Assembly (NCBI RefSeq): GCF_001282945.1
Contig: NZ_CDMG01000009.1
Location: 237,551-287,501 of the forward strand
DNA from: Helicobacter ailurogastricus
GTDB taxonomy: Bacteria > Campylobacterota > Campylobacteria > Campylobacterales > Helicobacteraceae
DNA: 49,951 nt
Direction of reading: 5' to 3'
The position numbers were made by a program, and so were the translations under genes. The notes under the pieces are model-generated. The model saw only the letters and a list, made by a program, of their open reading frames with translations. It was not told the DNA's origin and searched no databases. Of the stretch, positions 9,711-17,542 are shown one piece after another; position 1 is the first letter of the stretch, and every line of letters begins with the position of its first letter.

Positions 9711-9716
9711 TAAAAT
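9711..9716 (+). promoter_or_regulatory. Candidate -10 box of petABC
   Basis: TAAAAT at 9711-9716 sits in the 74-base gap between polA and petA, about 33 bases before the petA ATG. It has the usual position for a sigma-80 promoter. No -35 match. Confidence 0.35.
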
Positions 9717-9748
9717 GCATGTTTTGTAAAAATGCTAGAGGAGCGATG

Positions 9749-10252
9749 ATGGCTGAGATCAATCGGCGTGATTTTTTGAGCATGGCACTTGCAGGCGTGG
9801 CGGGGGCGGGCGCACTTGCCGGGCTGGTCGCCATGAAAAAAACATGGGACCCCTTGCCTAGCGTGGTGTCGGCGGGCTTTACAACCGTGGATGTGTCCAA
9901 CATGAAAGACGGGGAGTTTAGCAGTGTGGCGTGGCGGGGCAAGCCGGTTTATATCATCCGAAAGAAAGCGGGCATGGGCTTTGATGCCAAACGGGATTTT
10001 AAGATCAACGACGGAGTTTTTACCGTGGGGGTGCAAATTTGCACGCACCTAGGCTGTATCCCTAATTTTGAGTCCATTGACAAGGGCTTTTTATGCCCCT
10101 GCCATGGCGGGCGTTTTACAAGCGATGGCGTGAATATCGCAGGCACACCGCCCCCTCGCCCCTTTGAAATCCCCCCCTTTAAATTAGAGGGCAGTAAAAT
10201 CACCTTTGGGGCAGTCGGGCAAGAATACCAAGCAATGATGAAGCAGGCGTAA
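9749..10252 (+). CDS. petA: Rieske iron-sulfur subunit of cytochrome bc1 complex
   Basis: This membrane-anchored periplasmic 2Fe-2S protein passes electrons from quinol to cytochrome c1. It starts with a Tat-type signal anchor (EINRRDFLSMALAGVAGAGA: twin Arg followed by a hydrophobic helix). The cluster ligands are in box 1 CTHLGC and box 2 CPCHGG. I chose the ATG at 9749 (MAEINRRDF) because AGAGGAG precedes the adjacent ATG pair 9746/9749. An upstream ATG at 9719 in the same frame would lie too close to the likely promoter. First gene of petABC; nine bases separate it from petB. Confidence 0.94.
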   Translation: MAEINRRDFLSMALAGVAGAGALAGLVAMKKTWDPLPSVVSAGFTTVDVSNMKDGEFSSVAWRGKPVYIIRKKAGMGFDAKRDFKINDGVFTVGVQICTHLGCIPNFESIDKGFLCPCHGGRFTSDGVNIAGTPPPRPFEIPPFKLEGSKITFGAVGQEYQAMMKQA

Positions 10253-10261
10253 GGATCACAC

Positions 10262-11488
10262 ATGGCGGAGATAAAAAAAGCAGAGGGCGTTGTGGATTGG
10301 TTGGATCAGAGACTTGGGATCAAAAAACTCACCAAAGTTTTGATGACCGAGTATTGGATTCCTAAAAATATTAATTTTTTATGGGCGATGGGGGTGGTCT
10401 TACTCACCCTCTTTACCGCCCTTGTGGTTTCGGGCATTTTCCTATTGATGTATTACAAGCCCGATGCCAAGTTGGCTTACGACAGCGTGAATTTTACCAT
10501 CATGCAAGAGGTCGCCTTTGGCTGGCTGTGGCGGCACATCCACGCCACAGCCGCGAGCATGATTTTTGTCATCATCTACATCCACATGTTCGTGGCGATT
10601 TACTATGGCTCTTATAAAAGAGGGCGGGAGATGATTTGGATCAGCGGGATGCTCTTATTTGTGATCTTTAGCGCTGAGGCGTTTAGCGGCTATATGCTCC
10701 CTTGGGGACAAATGAGCTATTGGGCGGCTTCAGTGATCACAGGGCTCTTTGGCAAAATCCCCGTCATCGGCCCCGATCTTTTAATGTGGATTCGGGGCAA
10801 CTATGTCGTGGCGGATGCGACCTTAACCCGCTTTTTTATGTTGCATGTGTTTTTACTGCCTGTCGTCATCATTATGATTATAGGCATGCACTTTTATTCG
10901 CTGCGAATCCCGCATGTCAATAACCAAGAGGGTGAAGTCTTAGACTTTGAGGCGGAGGCGAAAAGATACAAAGAGGGGCATAAAAAAGAATCCAAAGTGA
11001 TTCCCTTTTGGCCCGTGTTCTTGTCTAAAGACATTTTCGTGGTGTGCGCCTTCATGGTGTTTTTCTTTTACTTGGTGTGCTACCACTACGAATTTGCGAT
11101 GGACCCCATCAACTTCGAGCGCGCCAACAGCCTAAAAACCCCCACACACATTTACCCCGAGTGGTATTTCTTGTGGAGCTATGAAGTATTGCGGGGCTTC
11201 TTCTTCAATGGCAATTTAGGGCTCGTGGTCTTTGGCATCGCGCAGATCATCTTTTTCTTATTGCCCCTCTTGGACAATAGCCCCGTGGTCAAACCCGCCC
11301 ACCAGCGCAAAGCCTTTCAGGTGTGGTTTTGGCTCTTAGTGGTGGATATGGTGGTGCTCACCATCTATGGTAAGCTCCCGCCTGTGGGCAATAATAAATA
11401 TGTGGGCTTGGTGGCCTCACTCATTTTCTTAACCCTTTTCTTTGTCATCCTACCCCTCATCAGTCGGGCTGAAAAGAAAGGAGCTTAA
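10262..11488 (+). CDS. petB: Cytochrome b subunit of bc1 complex
   Basis: The 408-aa integral membrane quinol-oxidising subunit has about eight hydrophobic helices. Helix B carries the two heme-ligand histidines of WRHIHATAASMIFVIIYIHMF. Helix D carries the second pair, in MLHVFLLPVVIIMIIGMHFY, spaced 14 apart. The quinol-site PEWY motif is in IYPEWYFLWSYEVLRGF near res 298. The single chain contains both the N- and C-terminal parts, as is usual in epsilonproteobacteria. It lies between petA and petC with short gaps. Intact. Confidence 0.95.
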   Translation: MAEIKKAEGVVDWLDQRLGIKKLTKVLMTEYWIPKNINFLWAMGVVLLTLFTALVVSGIFLLMYYKPDAKLAYDSVNFTIMQEVAFGWLWRHIHATAASMIFVIIYIHMFVAIYYGSYKRGREMIWISGMLLFVIFSAEAFSGYMLPWGQMSYWAASVITGLFGKIPVIGPDLLMWIRGNYVVADATLTRFFMLHVFLLPVVIIMIIGMHFYSLRIPHVNNQEGEVLDFEAEAKRYKEGHKKESKVIPFWPVFLSKDIFVVCAFMVFFFYLVCYHYEFAMDPINFERANSLKTPTHIYPEWYFLWSYEVLRGFFFNGNLGLVVFGIAQIIFFLLPLLDNSPVVKPAHQRKAFQVWFWLLVVDMVVLTIYGKLPPVGNNKYVGLVASLIFLTLFFVILPLISRAEKKGA

Positions 11489-11489
11489 G

Positions 11490-12347
11490 GTGAAAGAATT
11501 AAAAATTTTAGCGATCTTGATCATTGTCATCGGGGCACTTTACTATGGGGTAGAACCCTATGCCCACTCCATTATGGAGCCAAAGACCGCGCCCGCCGAC
11601 TTTGCTTTTAAAGATTTAAAGCCCATTGACTTAAGCAAGGGCGTGGCGAGCAAAGGTAAAGACTTGGTGGCACAAAATTGTGTGGCCTGCCATAGCCTTG
11701 AAAGCCAAAAAATTCCTGCTCCTATGGATCACGCCAGCGCCGGGGCAAGCTTTGGTGTAGTCCCCCCCGATCTCTCCCACATTGCTAGCGTGATCGATCT
11801 GCAATTCTTAGCCCACTTCATCAAAGACCCCACAAAGGCGGCAAAGCTTACGCATAAATACAAAGACGACCACCCCTATCCCATGCCCGCCTTCGCCCAA
11901 TTTAGCGATCAGGATTTGGCAGACATTGTGGCCTACTTGGTTTCAATCGCGCCTAAGAAACTCAGCGATAAACAAGTCTTCGCCCAGGCCTGCCAACGCT
12001 GCCACGACATCAAATACGACAAACTCTACGCCATCACCGATCATAAAGACTTGCACCGCTACTTAGGCTCTAACGCCCCCGACTTGTCGATGATGATTCG
12101 CTCTTTGGGGCGTGAAAAACTAGAAGTGTTTATCAACGATCCACAAAAACTTTTACACGGGACAGCCATGCCCCGCGTAGGGTTGACCAAACAAGCGCAA
12201 GAGCAAGTGATCAGCTACCTAGAGCAAACGGGAGATAGCAAACGCCACCAACGGCACGCATTGGGGATTCAGATCATGATTTTCTTTGCCGTGATGACCC
12301 TTTTAGCCTACTTTTGGAAGCAAAAGGTGTGGCACGAAGTCCATTAG
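11490..12347 (+). CDS. petC: Di-heme cytochrome c1 subunit of bc1 complex
   Basis: The roughly 285-aa periplasmic cytochrome accepts electrons from the Rieske protein. An N-terminal uncleaved or cleaved signal helix (KILAILIIVIGALYYG) is followed by two CxxCH heme sites, CVACH near res 65 and CQRCH near res 168, each in a cytochrome c fold. A C-terminal membrane helix (IMIFFAVMTLLAYFW) anchors it. Two-heme c1 is typical of epsilonproteobacteria. I start at the GTG at 11490, with AAGGAG six bases before it and one base after the petB stop. A longer in-frame start inside petB lacks a ribosome site. Confidence 0.93.
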   Translation: MKELKILAILIIVIGALYYGVEPYAHSIMEPKTAPADFAFKDLKPIDLSKGVASKGKDLVAQNCVACHSLESQKIPAPMDHASAGASFGVVPPDLSHIASVIDLQFLAHFIKDPTKAAKLTHKYKDDHPYPMPAFAQFSDQDLADIVAYLVSIAPKKLSDKQVFAQACQRCHDIKYDKLYAITDHKDLHRYLGSNAPDLSMMIRSLGREKLEVFINDPQKLLHGTAMPRVGLTKQAQEQVISYLEQTGDSKRHQRHALGIQIMIFFAVMTLLAYFWKQKVWHEVH

Positions 12348-12350
12348 CCT

Positions 12351-13781
12351 TTAAGAGAGCCACGCTTTAATGTGGCTAGAAACCTCAGGGATTTTTAAAA
12401 CCTCCGTGTGGATGGGGGGCTTTTTAAGCAAATCGGCCACAGAATCTGGGGGGACAATCCCCCTTTTAGCCAAAATCTCCAAGGCTTCTTTGTCGTCCAT
12501 CGTGGGTTTGTTTTCCAAAGCCAAACAAGTGGTTTGGGGGAATTTAGCCCACGAAGCGGTGGAAACGATCACACTAGGCAAGGGGCTTTTTAGGCTTTCA
12601 AGGGCTTTAAAAGCGGTTGCTGTGTGTGGGTCAATGAGATAGTTAAAATCCTTATAGGTTTGTTTGATATAGTCCAAACATTCAGCATCGGTGCAACTCA
12701 CCGCCTCAAAATGCGCTTGTAATTTTTCCAACTCGCCTTCTGTGAGCGTGTAGCGTTTGTGGGTGTCTAGACTTTGCATGCACTCTTTGGTGCGCTCGTG
12801 GCCAAAAAGTGCGTAAAGCAGGCGCTCCACATTAGAGCTTTTTAAAATGTCCATGGCCGGGGCGTAGGTCTTTTGCAAGCGTCTATGGTTGATGTCATAC
12901 ACCCCCGTGTTAAAAAACTCTTCAAGCACATCGTTAGCGTTAGACACAATGGCAATTTTTGCCACAGGCAAGCCCATTTCTTTAGCAAAAAACGCCCCTA
13001 AAGCGTTGCCAAAATTGCCGCTGGGCACGACAATCCTAATGGCCTCACCGCAACTGCTTTGTTGCAAGCGCACCCACTCTAAATACCCCCAAACATGGTA
13101 GATGATTTGAAACAGCACCCGCCCAAAATTCACAGAATTAGCCACCCCAATAGAACAGCCCTGCGCTCTAAGTTGGGCGTTAAACTCGGGGTCATTAAGG
13201 AGGTTTTTAAGCGTGCTTTGGGCATCGTCAAAATCCCCCTCAATGCCATAGACCTTTAAATTTGGCGCATCCATGGTCTGCATTTGCAAGGCTTGCACGA
13301 GACTTGTACCTTTAGACGGGTAGAGGCACACGACTTTGATGTTTTCTAGCCCGGCAAGGCTGGCTAAAGTTGCCGGACCCGTGTCCCCGCTAGTTGCCAC
13401 TAAGATTAAAAACTGCTCTTGGCTATCCTTAGCTAAAGAAGCAAGCAGTGCGCCCAAAGGTTGCAATGCCATGTCCTTAAAAGCAAGGGTGGGGCCGTGG
13501 TAAAGCTCTTGCAGTGCTAAGTTGGGGTTTAAAATCCTTAGTGGAGCAATGGAGTTAAACGCATTGTAACGCTTTAAGGCACTTTGTAACATTGCCCCTT
13601 TTAAGCCTAACGCGGTGCAAATGTGCGTGGCCAGCTCTTGGTAGGTGGCATTGATCCACTTTTTAAAGTCGAGTTTGGGGATTTGCTTTAAAGTGTAAAG
13701 CCCGTGTGTGGGGCTGGCAGGCTTTAGCAAGGCTTGTATCAGGGGCTTGTCTTGCCCCCCTCTTGTGTCGGCTAAAAACAT
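12351..13781 (-). CDS. thrC: Threonine synthase
   Basis: The 476-aa PLP enzyme converts O-phosphohomoserine to threonine. PLP attaches to K102 in HGPTLAFKDMALQPLG. The phosphate-binding region VATSGDTGPATLASLAG follows, and the SVNFGRVLFQIIYHVWGY block is also conserved. Length fits the long (yeast/E. coli-like) form. The ATG has AAAGGA upstream and lies three bases after the CMP-Neu5Ac-hydroxylase-like gene, so both are in one transcript. It converges on petC with only three bases between stops; a small hairpin near 12358-12377 has no T run. Confidence 0.94.
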   Translation of the reverse strand: MFLADTRGGQDKPLIQALLKPASPTHGLYTLKQIPKLDFKKWINATYQELATHICTALGLKGAMLQSALKRYNAFNSIAPLRILNPNLALQELYHGPTLAFKDMALQPLGALLASLAKDSQEQFLILVATSGDTGPATLASLAGLENIKVVCLYPSKGTSLVQALQMQTMDAPNLKVYGIEGDFDDAQSTLKNLLNDPEFNAQLRAQGCSIGVANSVNFGRVLFQIIYHVWGYLEWVRLQQSSCGEAIRIVVPSGNFGNALGAFFAKEMGLPVAKIAIVSNANDVLEEFFNTGVYDINHRRLQKTYAPAMDILKSSNVERLLYALFGHERTKECMQSLDTHKRYTLTEGELEKLQAHFEAVSCTDAECLDYIKQTYKDFNYLIDPHTATAFKALESLKSPLPSVIVSTASWAKFPQTTCLALENKPTMDDKEALEILAKRGIVPPDSVADLLKKPPIHTEVLKIPEVSSHIKAWLS

Positions 13782-13784
13782 GGG

Positions 13785-15497
13785 TCATCCTTTAATCAGC
13801 TCAATGGCGTAGGGTTGGGGAGCGATGTATTGATGGCTAAAGTGGTGCCAAAAGTGGGCTTCATAGGCGTTGGGGCTGCGTTCCATGCGGCAGTGAAAGC
13901 CTCTTACCATTTCTTCGAAGGATAGGCAATTTGACACGATGCAGGCTAAAATCTCAGGGCGCACTTTTAAAACTAGGGTGCGGTAGCCCTCTTGTTGTTT
14001 GATGATGGTGCGCACGGGCACAATGCGAAAAGTTTGTGTGCCAAAATTGGCTTGCACAATGGGGGCGACCACCCGCTCAAAGGTTTCATTCATCGGCACA
14101 AAGGTCACGATTTGTTTTGCCTTGTAGCCTGAATCTTTTAAATATTCGATCAGCTCCGTAGGGTTGTAGGTGAATTTCTTGGTGTAAAAATCCACATAAG
14201 ATTGGGGAGTTTCTTTTTTAAGAGTGTGTATGTCCTCGCGCCACTGGACCAAATCGTTTTCTTTAAACTCTAAGGTGAGGCTGTCTTCTGGGATCAACCA
14301 TTTAGTGGGCTGTTTTCTGTGGCTGCGGCTGAAGGTTTCGCAAATTTGTTGCCCCTCTTTAAAGGAGTTTTTGAGATTTAGGGCTTTTATGGCGCCATCA
14401 CGCTCTGCCTCTTGGTTGTAAGGCGTGGCTATGGGCATGACATAGGCGGGCTTGGTGGTTTCAATCAAAGTTTCTAATTGGCGTTTAAAGCCCTCCAAGT
14501 GGTTAGCGTGTAGGCGTTTTTGCGTGGCTTCATCGTAATTGTTGATGCAAAAGGGAAATCCTGAAGTCCCCCCGCTAAAGGCCGTACAAAGCAAGGTCAA
14601 ATCGCTAGGTAAATTGAAAGAGTTTAAATAACCCCCATAGGCATTGACAATGACATCGTGTCCGGACAAACACAAATAAAGCCCGCTCTCCTCGGTGCCA
14701 TCGGCTGGGGCAAACACGCTAAACTGGAAAAACGAGCCAAATTCGTAAATCTGTTGGAATTCTAGGGGATGGACATTTTTAAAACCCAAACTTTGTAGGC
14801 TTTTTTCCACACTCTTAGCGGCAAAATTAGGCACAATGAAGGGTTTTGTTTTCGATACAAAGGCGAGCGTTTGGGGGTGCAAACAGCTTGAGCGGTTAGA
14901 GGAGATGAAAATAAAATCGGCTTTCACGAGCAAATGCACGGCTTCTTTGCAACTGGCCTTTTCCAAATACCCACTTCCCAAAAAGCTAGGTCCTAAAAGC
15001 CACGGGTCGGTGATTAAACTCACCCCCCCCGCCTCAATGTACAAGCAGGCGTGGTTTAAGTAGCGGACTTTAAAATCTCCCTTAAAGCTGGATTGGTAGG
15101 GGTTGCTTAAGTCTATCGAAGTATCTACCACTAAAGAACGCCCCTCCACGCGGCACTTCAGGGGCTTTTTAGCGATGCCATTTTGGTAGGTCAAGCTTTC
15201 AATGTGTAGCGACCACTGGCAATAAGGGCAAGTGGCCAATCCTTTGTTGTGTTGGAGTTTGCCCCCGCAGTGGTTGCAAATCTGATCGATGATCCACTCG
15301 ACTTCGGGCTTCTCCCCCATTTTGACATGCTTTTTCATCTTTACAATGAATTGCCCGATGTCATTAATCCCTTGTAACAACCCTCGCGCTGGCACAATTT
15401 GCGTGTTTTGAGAGGTTTCAAACAGCCCCACACGGCGTAATTTTTTTGGGGCATCAGCCGGGGCTGTCTTCGCGGGTTTTTTGGGGGCAATTGCCAT
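13785..15497 (-). CDS. CMP-Neu5Ac hydroxylase-like protein with altered metal sites
   Basis: The 570-aa protein resembles CMP-N-acetylneuraminate hydroxylase (CMAH): a small Rieske-like domain followed by a metallo-beta-lactamase-like domain. Residues 143-175 (VRYLNHACLY, then LITDPWLLGPSFLGSG) align with CMAH ITYLTHAC and VFDPWLIGPAF, and FSGGTSGFPF aligns with CMAH FAGGASGFPM. The Rieske-like site reads C74-N-H76 with C90-P-Y-C93, so the fourth ligand is Cys instead of His. With C77 it could instead be a CxxC/CxxC zinc ribbon. The place of the HxHxDH metal motif reads SSNRSSCLH (res 199-207), so the lactamase-type metal site is lost. The C-terminal 150 residues are unassigned. It is upstream of thrC, as in H. 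pylori (HP0097/HP0098, from memory). Function unknown. Confidence 0.7.
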   Translation of the reverse strand: MAIAPKKPAKTAPADAPKKLRRVGLFETSQNTQIVPARGLLQGINDIGQFIVKMKKHVKMGEKPEVEWIIDQICNHCGGKLQHNKGLATCPYCQWSLHIESLTYQNGIAKKPLKCRVEGRSLVVDTSIDLSNPYQSSFKGDFKVRYLNHACLYIEAGGVSLITDPWLLGPSFLGSGYLEKASCKEAVHLLVKADFIFISSNRSSCLHPQTLAFVSKTKPFIVPNFAAKSVEKSLQSLGFKNVHPLEFQQIYEFGSFFQFSVFAPADGTEESGLYLCLSGHDVIVNAYGGYLNSFNLPSDLTLLCTAFSGGTSGFPFCINNYDEATQKRLHANHLEGFKRQLETLIETTKPAYVMPIATPYNQEAERDGAIKALNLKNSFKEGQQICETFSRSHRKQPTKWLIPEDSLTLEFKENDLVQWREDIHTLKKETPQSYVDFYTKKFTYNPTELIEYLKDSGYKAKQIVTFVPMNETFERVVAPIVQANFGTQTFRIVPVRTIIKQQEGYRTLVLKVRPEILACIVSNCLSFEEMVRGFHCRMERSPNAYEAHFWHHFSHQYIAPQPYAIELIKG

Positions 15498-15539
15498 AAG
15501 AACTCCTAATAGTTGCTAGAAAGAGGATTATACAAGAAT

Positions 15540-16610
15540 TTAAAAGTTAAGGCCATGCTTAATCCACTCTGCTACAACCTGTGCGCTCCCGTGCTGCAAA
15601 TACGCCCGAATTTTTTGCGACTCTTGTAAAAATTTCTCCCTATCTAGGGTGTTATAAAAATGCAAGAGTCTGGTGGCATTGAAGTCGTCTTGGATGATTT
15701 CAGGATGCAGCATGGTCTGCCCGCGCCCCGGGCTCTCGTTGTGCAGGGCATTGTAAAAAATATTGGCAAGCCCAATACAGGTTAAATGCACGAGATTTTT
15801 CGCGATGAAAAAATCTAGGGGGCGGGCTTTGTAAGCCAACACAAAGGGCGTGCCAATGAGTGCGGCCTCTAGGGTGGCTGTCCCACTACAAATAAACGCA
15901 AAAGAGGCTTCGTACAGACTTTTATGCGCATCAAAAGACACTTCAAAGAGTTTTAAATCCTTGCCATAAAGGGCGTTTAAATCTTGTCCTTGAAAGCTAG
16001 ACGGCACAACCAACACCCGCTTGCCCCCGATTTTTTGCGCTACCTGCACAAAAATGGGGAAAATGCGCTCGATCTCTTGCTTGCGGCTGCCCGGCATGAA
16101 CACCATGCTCTCGCCCCCCACCTTAGTTTTTTGGTGTTTGATTTCGTCTAAAAGCGGGTGCCCTACAAAGCGCGCCTTGTCTTTGTAGTAACTCAGCTCA
16201 AAGGGCAAAATGGCGGCGAGCTTGTCGCAATGGCGCTCGATGATCGGGGCTCTATATGCTTTCCACGCCCACACTTGGGGCAAAATATAATACAAAACGG
16301 GCTTGTTAGGGTGTGCTTTTTTAATGCGTTTAGCTAGGGGGATGTTAAAAGAAGAGGAGTCCATAAGAAGCACCAGATCGGCATCTTTGGCTAGGTGCGC
16401 CATCGCTTTTAGGGCCTTATAGAAAAAAAAGAGCCGCCCAAAGACCTCTTTAAAGCCCATCACAGAAAAATTTTTGGGCGATAAAAGGGGTTTGTCTTGG
16501 GGGTTAATGGGCTCATAAACGCCCAGCCACTCCACGCCAGGCAAGTGCAAGCGCAGGGCTTTTAAATGGATATTCGAGCTCACTTCTAAGGCACTGACTA
16601 GAATTTTCAT
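15540..16610 (-). CDS. lpxB: Lipid-A-disaccharide synthase
   Basis: The 356-aa inner-membrane-associated GT19 glycosyltransferase joins UDP-diacylglucosamine to lipid X to make the lipid A disaccharide. Conserved blocks are the N-terminal ILVSALEVSSNIH (where E. coli has GEASGD), LLMDSSSFNIPLAKRIK, YYILPQVWAWK, the nucleotide-binding FMPGSRKQEIERIFP and SGTATLEAALIGTPFVLAYKA. The ATG overlaps the end of the coiled-coil gene by four bases (ATGA), indicating translational coupling. Family length is normal. Confidence 0.92.
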   Translation of the reverse strand: MKILVSALEVSSNIHLKALRLHLPGVEWLGVYEPINPQDKPLLSPKNFSVMGFKEVFGRLFFFYKALKAMAHLAKDADLVLLMDSSSFNIPLAKRIKKAHPNKPVLYYILPQVWAWKAYRAPIIERHCDKLAAILPFELSYYKDKARFVGHPLLDEIKHQKTKVGGESMVFMPGSRKQEIERIFPIFVQVAQKIGGKRVLVVPSSFQGQDLNALYGKDLKLFEVSFDAHKSLYEASFAFICSGTATLEAALIGTPFVLAYKARPLDFFIAKNLVHLTCIGLANIFYNALHNESPGRGQTMLHPEIIQDDFNATRLLHFYNTLDREKFLQESQKIRAYLQHGSAQVVAEWIKHGLNF

Positions 16611-17191
16611 TGCGACTCTTCTGGCTTGCTTTGTGCTTGTAATTTGTCTTGGGTTTGTCGATCCCTTAGCTCAATTTTAAGCGTGCTGTTTTCTAAATCT
16701 AGCCCAAATATTCGATCTTTGAGTACATGGTTTTCTCTTAGAAGGACGCGGTATTGCCGGTAAAGTTGGTCGCCAAAGTAGCGCTTGGCCGGGCGCGCCC
16801 TTGCGATAGAGCGATCTTTTAAATAGATCTCAACCACTTCAAGGGCTTGGGGCAAAGGTTCGTCAGAGCTTTGGGGGATGTCTGGTTTGTCTTTTTCTAG
16901 TTGGAGCAAGTCGCGCTTGATTTTGTGCGAGAGCAATTCTTGGCGGATTTCTTGGATTTCCTCCTCCTTGCTCTTTTGGCAGTCTTGCAATTCTTTGATT
17001 TGCTCCTTTGTCTGCATCACCTGCGCGCGCAAATCTCTTAGCACCGCGCGGGCGTTTTCAATCTCCTCTTCATAAGCTTGCAACTCCTCGTGAAATTTTT
17101 GCCGCTCCTCTTCAAAAAGTTGCACCACCTCCCAGCTTTCTTTCATTTCAGAAGCTTTTTTGATAAATTCCTCAAAAATCGCATCAATCAC
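16607..17191 (-). CDS. Coiled-coil protein of unknown function
   Basis: The 194-aa protein has a long charged heptad-rich region from about res 20 to 110 (EEERQKFHEELQAYEEEIEN and similar), a short basic Arg/Ala segment (SIARARPAKRYFGDQLYR) near res 128-145, and a second short coiled coil at the end. It has no signal peptide. It overlaps hypA by four bases and lpxB by four bases. A gene in this place is conserved between lpxB and hypA in H. pylori (HP0868, from memory). I recognise no catalytic motif, so a structural or scaffold role is only a guess. Confidence 0.75.
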   Translation of the reverse strand: MIDAIFEEFIKKASEMKESWEVVQLFEEERQKFHEELQAYEEEIENARAVLRDLRAQVMQTKEQIKELQDCQKSKEEEIQEIRQELLSHKIKRDLLQLEKDKPDIPQSSDEPLPQALEVVEIYLKDRSIARARPAKRYFGDQLYRQYRVLLRENHVLKDRIFGLDLENSTLKIELRDRQTQDKLQAQSKPEESQ

Positions 17192-17535
17192 ACCATCTCC
17201 AAAGACAGCAGTTGCATTTGTGTGCCTTTAACTATACGCACTTTTTGCGACCCACAATGCGCACACACGCCATATTCTAAATTAGGCGGGATGCAGGTTT
17301 TCGCGCAGTCTAAACACTCCAACTCGACCTTCTCATCCACGATCTCTAAAACGGCTTCCTTGCAGATGTCTAATTCGCCTTTAAAGGTTTCAAATGCGCT
17401 CACAAATAAATGTTTATCCATGCCAGCGCGCTCGCCAATGCTCACCACCACCCGCTCAATTTTTGTGGCGTTGTGTTTCTTGGCGTGCATCTCGCACAAA
17501 TCCATGAGTGAAGAGACGACCGAATACTCGTGCAT
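17188..17535 (-). CDS. hypA: Hydrogenase/urease nickel-incorporation chaperone HypA
   Basis: This 115-aa protein delivers nickel to NiFe hydrogenase and, in gastric Helicobacter, to urease. The nickel-binding N-terminus MHEYS (His2, Glu3) is present, and the zinc domain has two CxxC pairs, C74-x-x-C77 and C91-x-x-C94. Length is standard. The ATG has AGGG upstream and follows flgE by seven bases. The link to flagellar genes is positional and matches H. pylori order. Intact. Confidence 0.94.
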   Translation of the reverse strand: MHEYSVVSSLMDLCEMHAKKHNATKIERVVVSIGERAGMDKHLFVSAFETFKGELDICKEAVLEIVDEKVELECLDCAKTCIPPNLEYGVCAHCGSQKVRIVKGTQMQLLSLEMV

Positions 17536-17542
17536 ACCCTAA

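Noticed and set aside
12351..12380. Hairpin AGCCAC / GTGGCT as terminator for petC
   Set aside because: It has a six-pair stem without a following T run and lies within the thrC coding end.
13785..15497. Calling the protein an active metallo-hydrolase or CMP-Neu5Ac hydroxylase
   Set aside because: The HxHxDH motif and the canonical Rieske CxH/CxxH pattern are not present.
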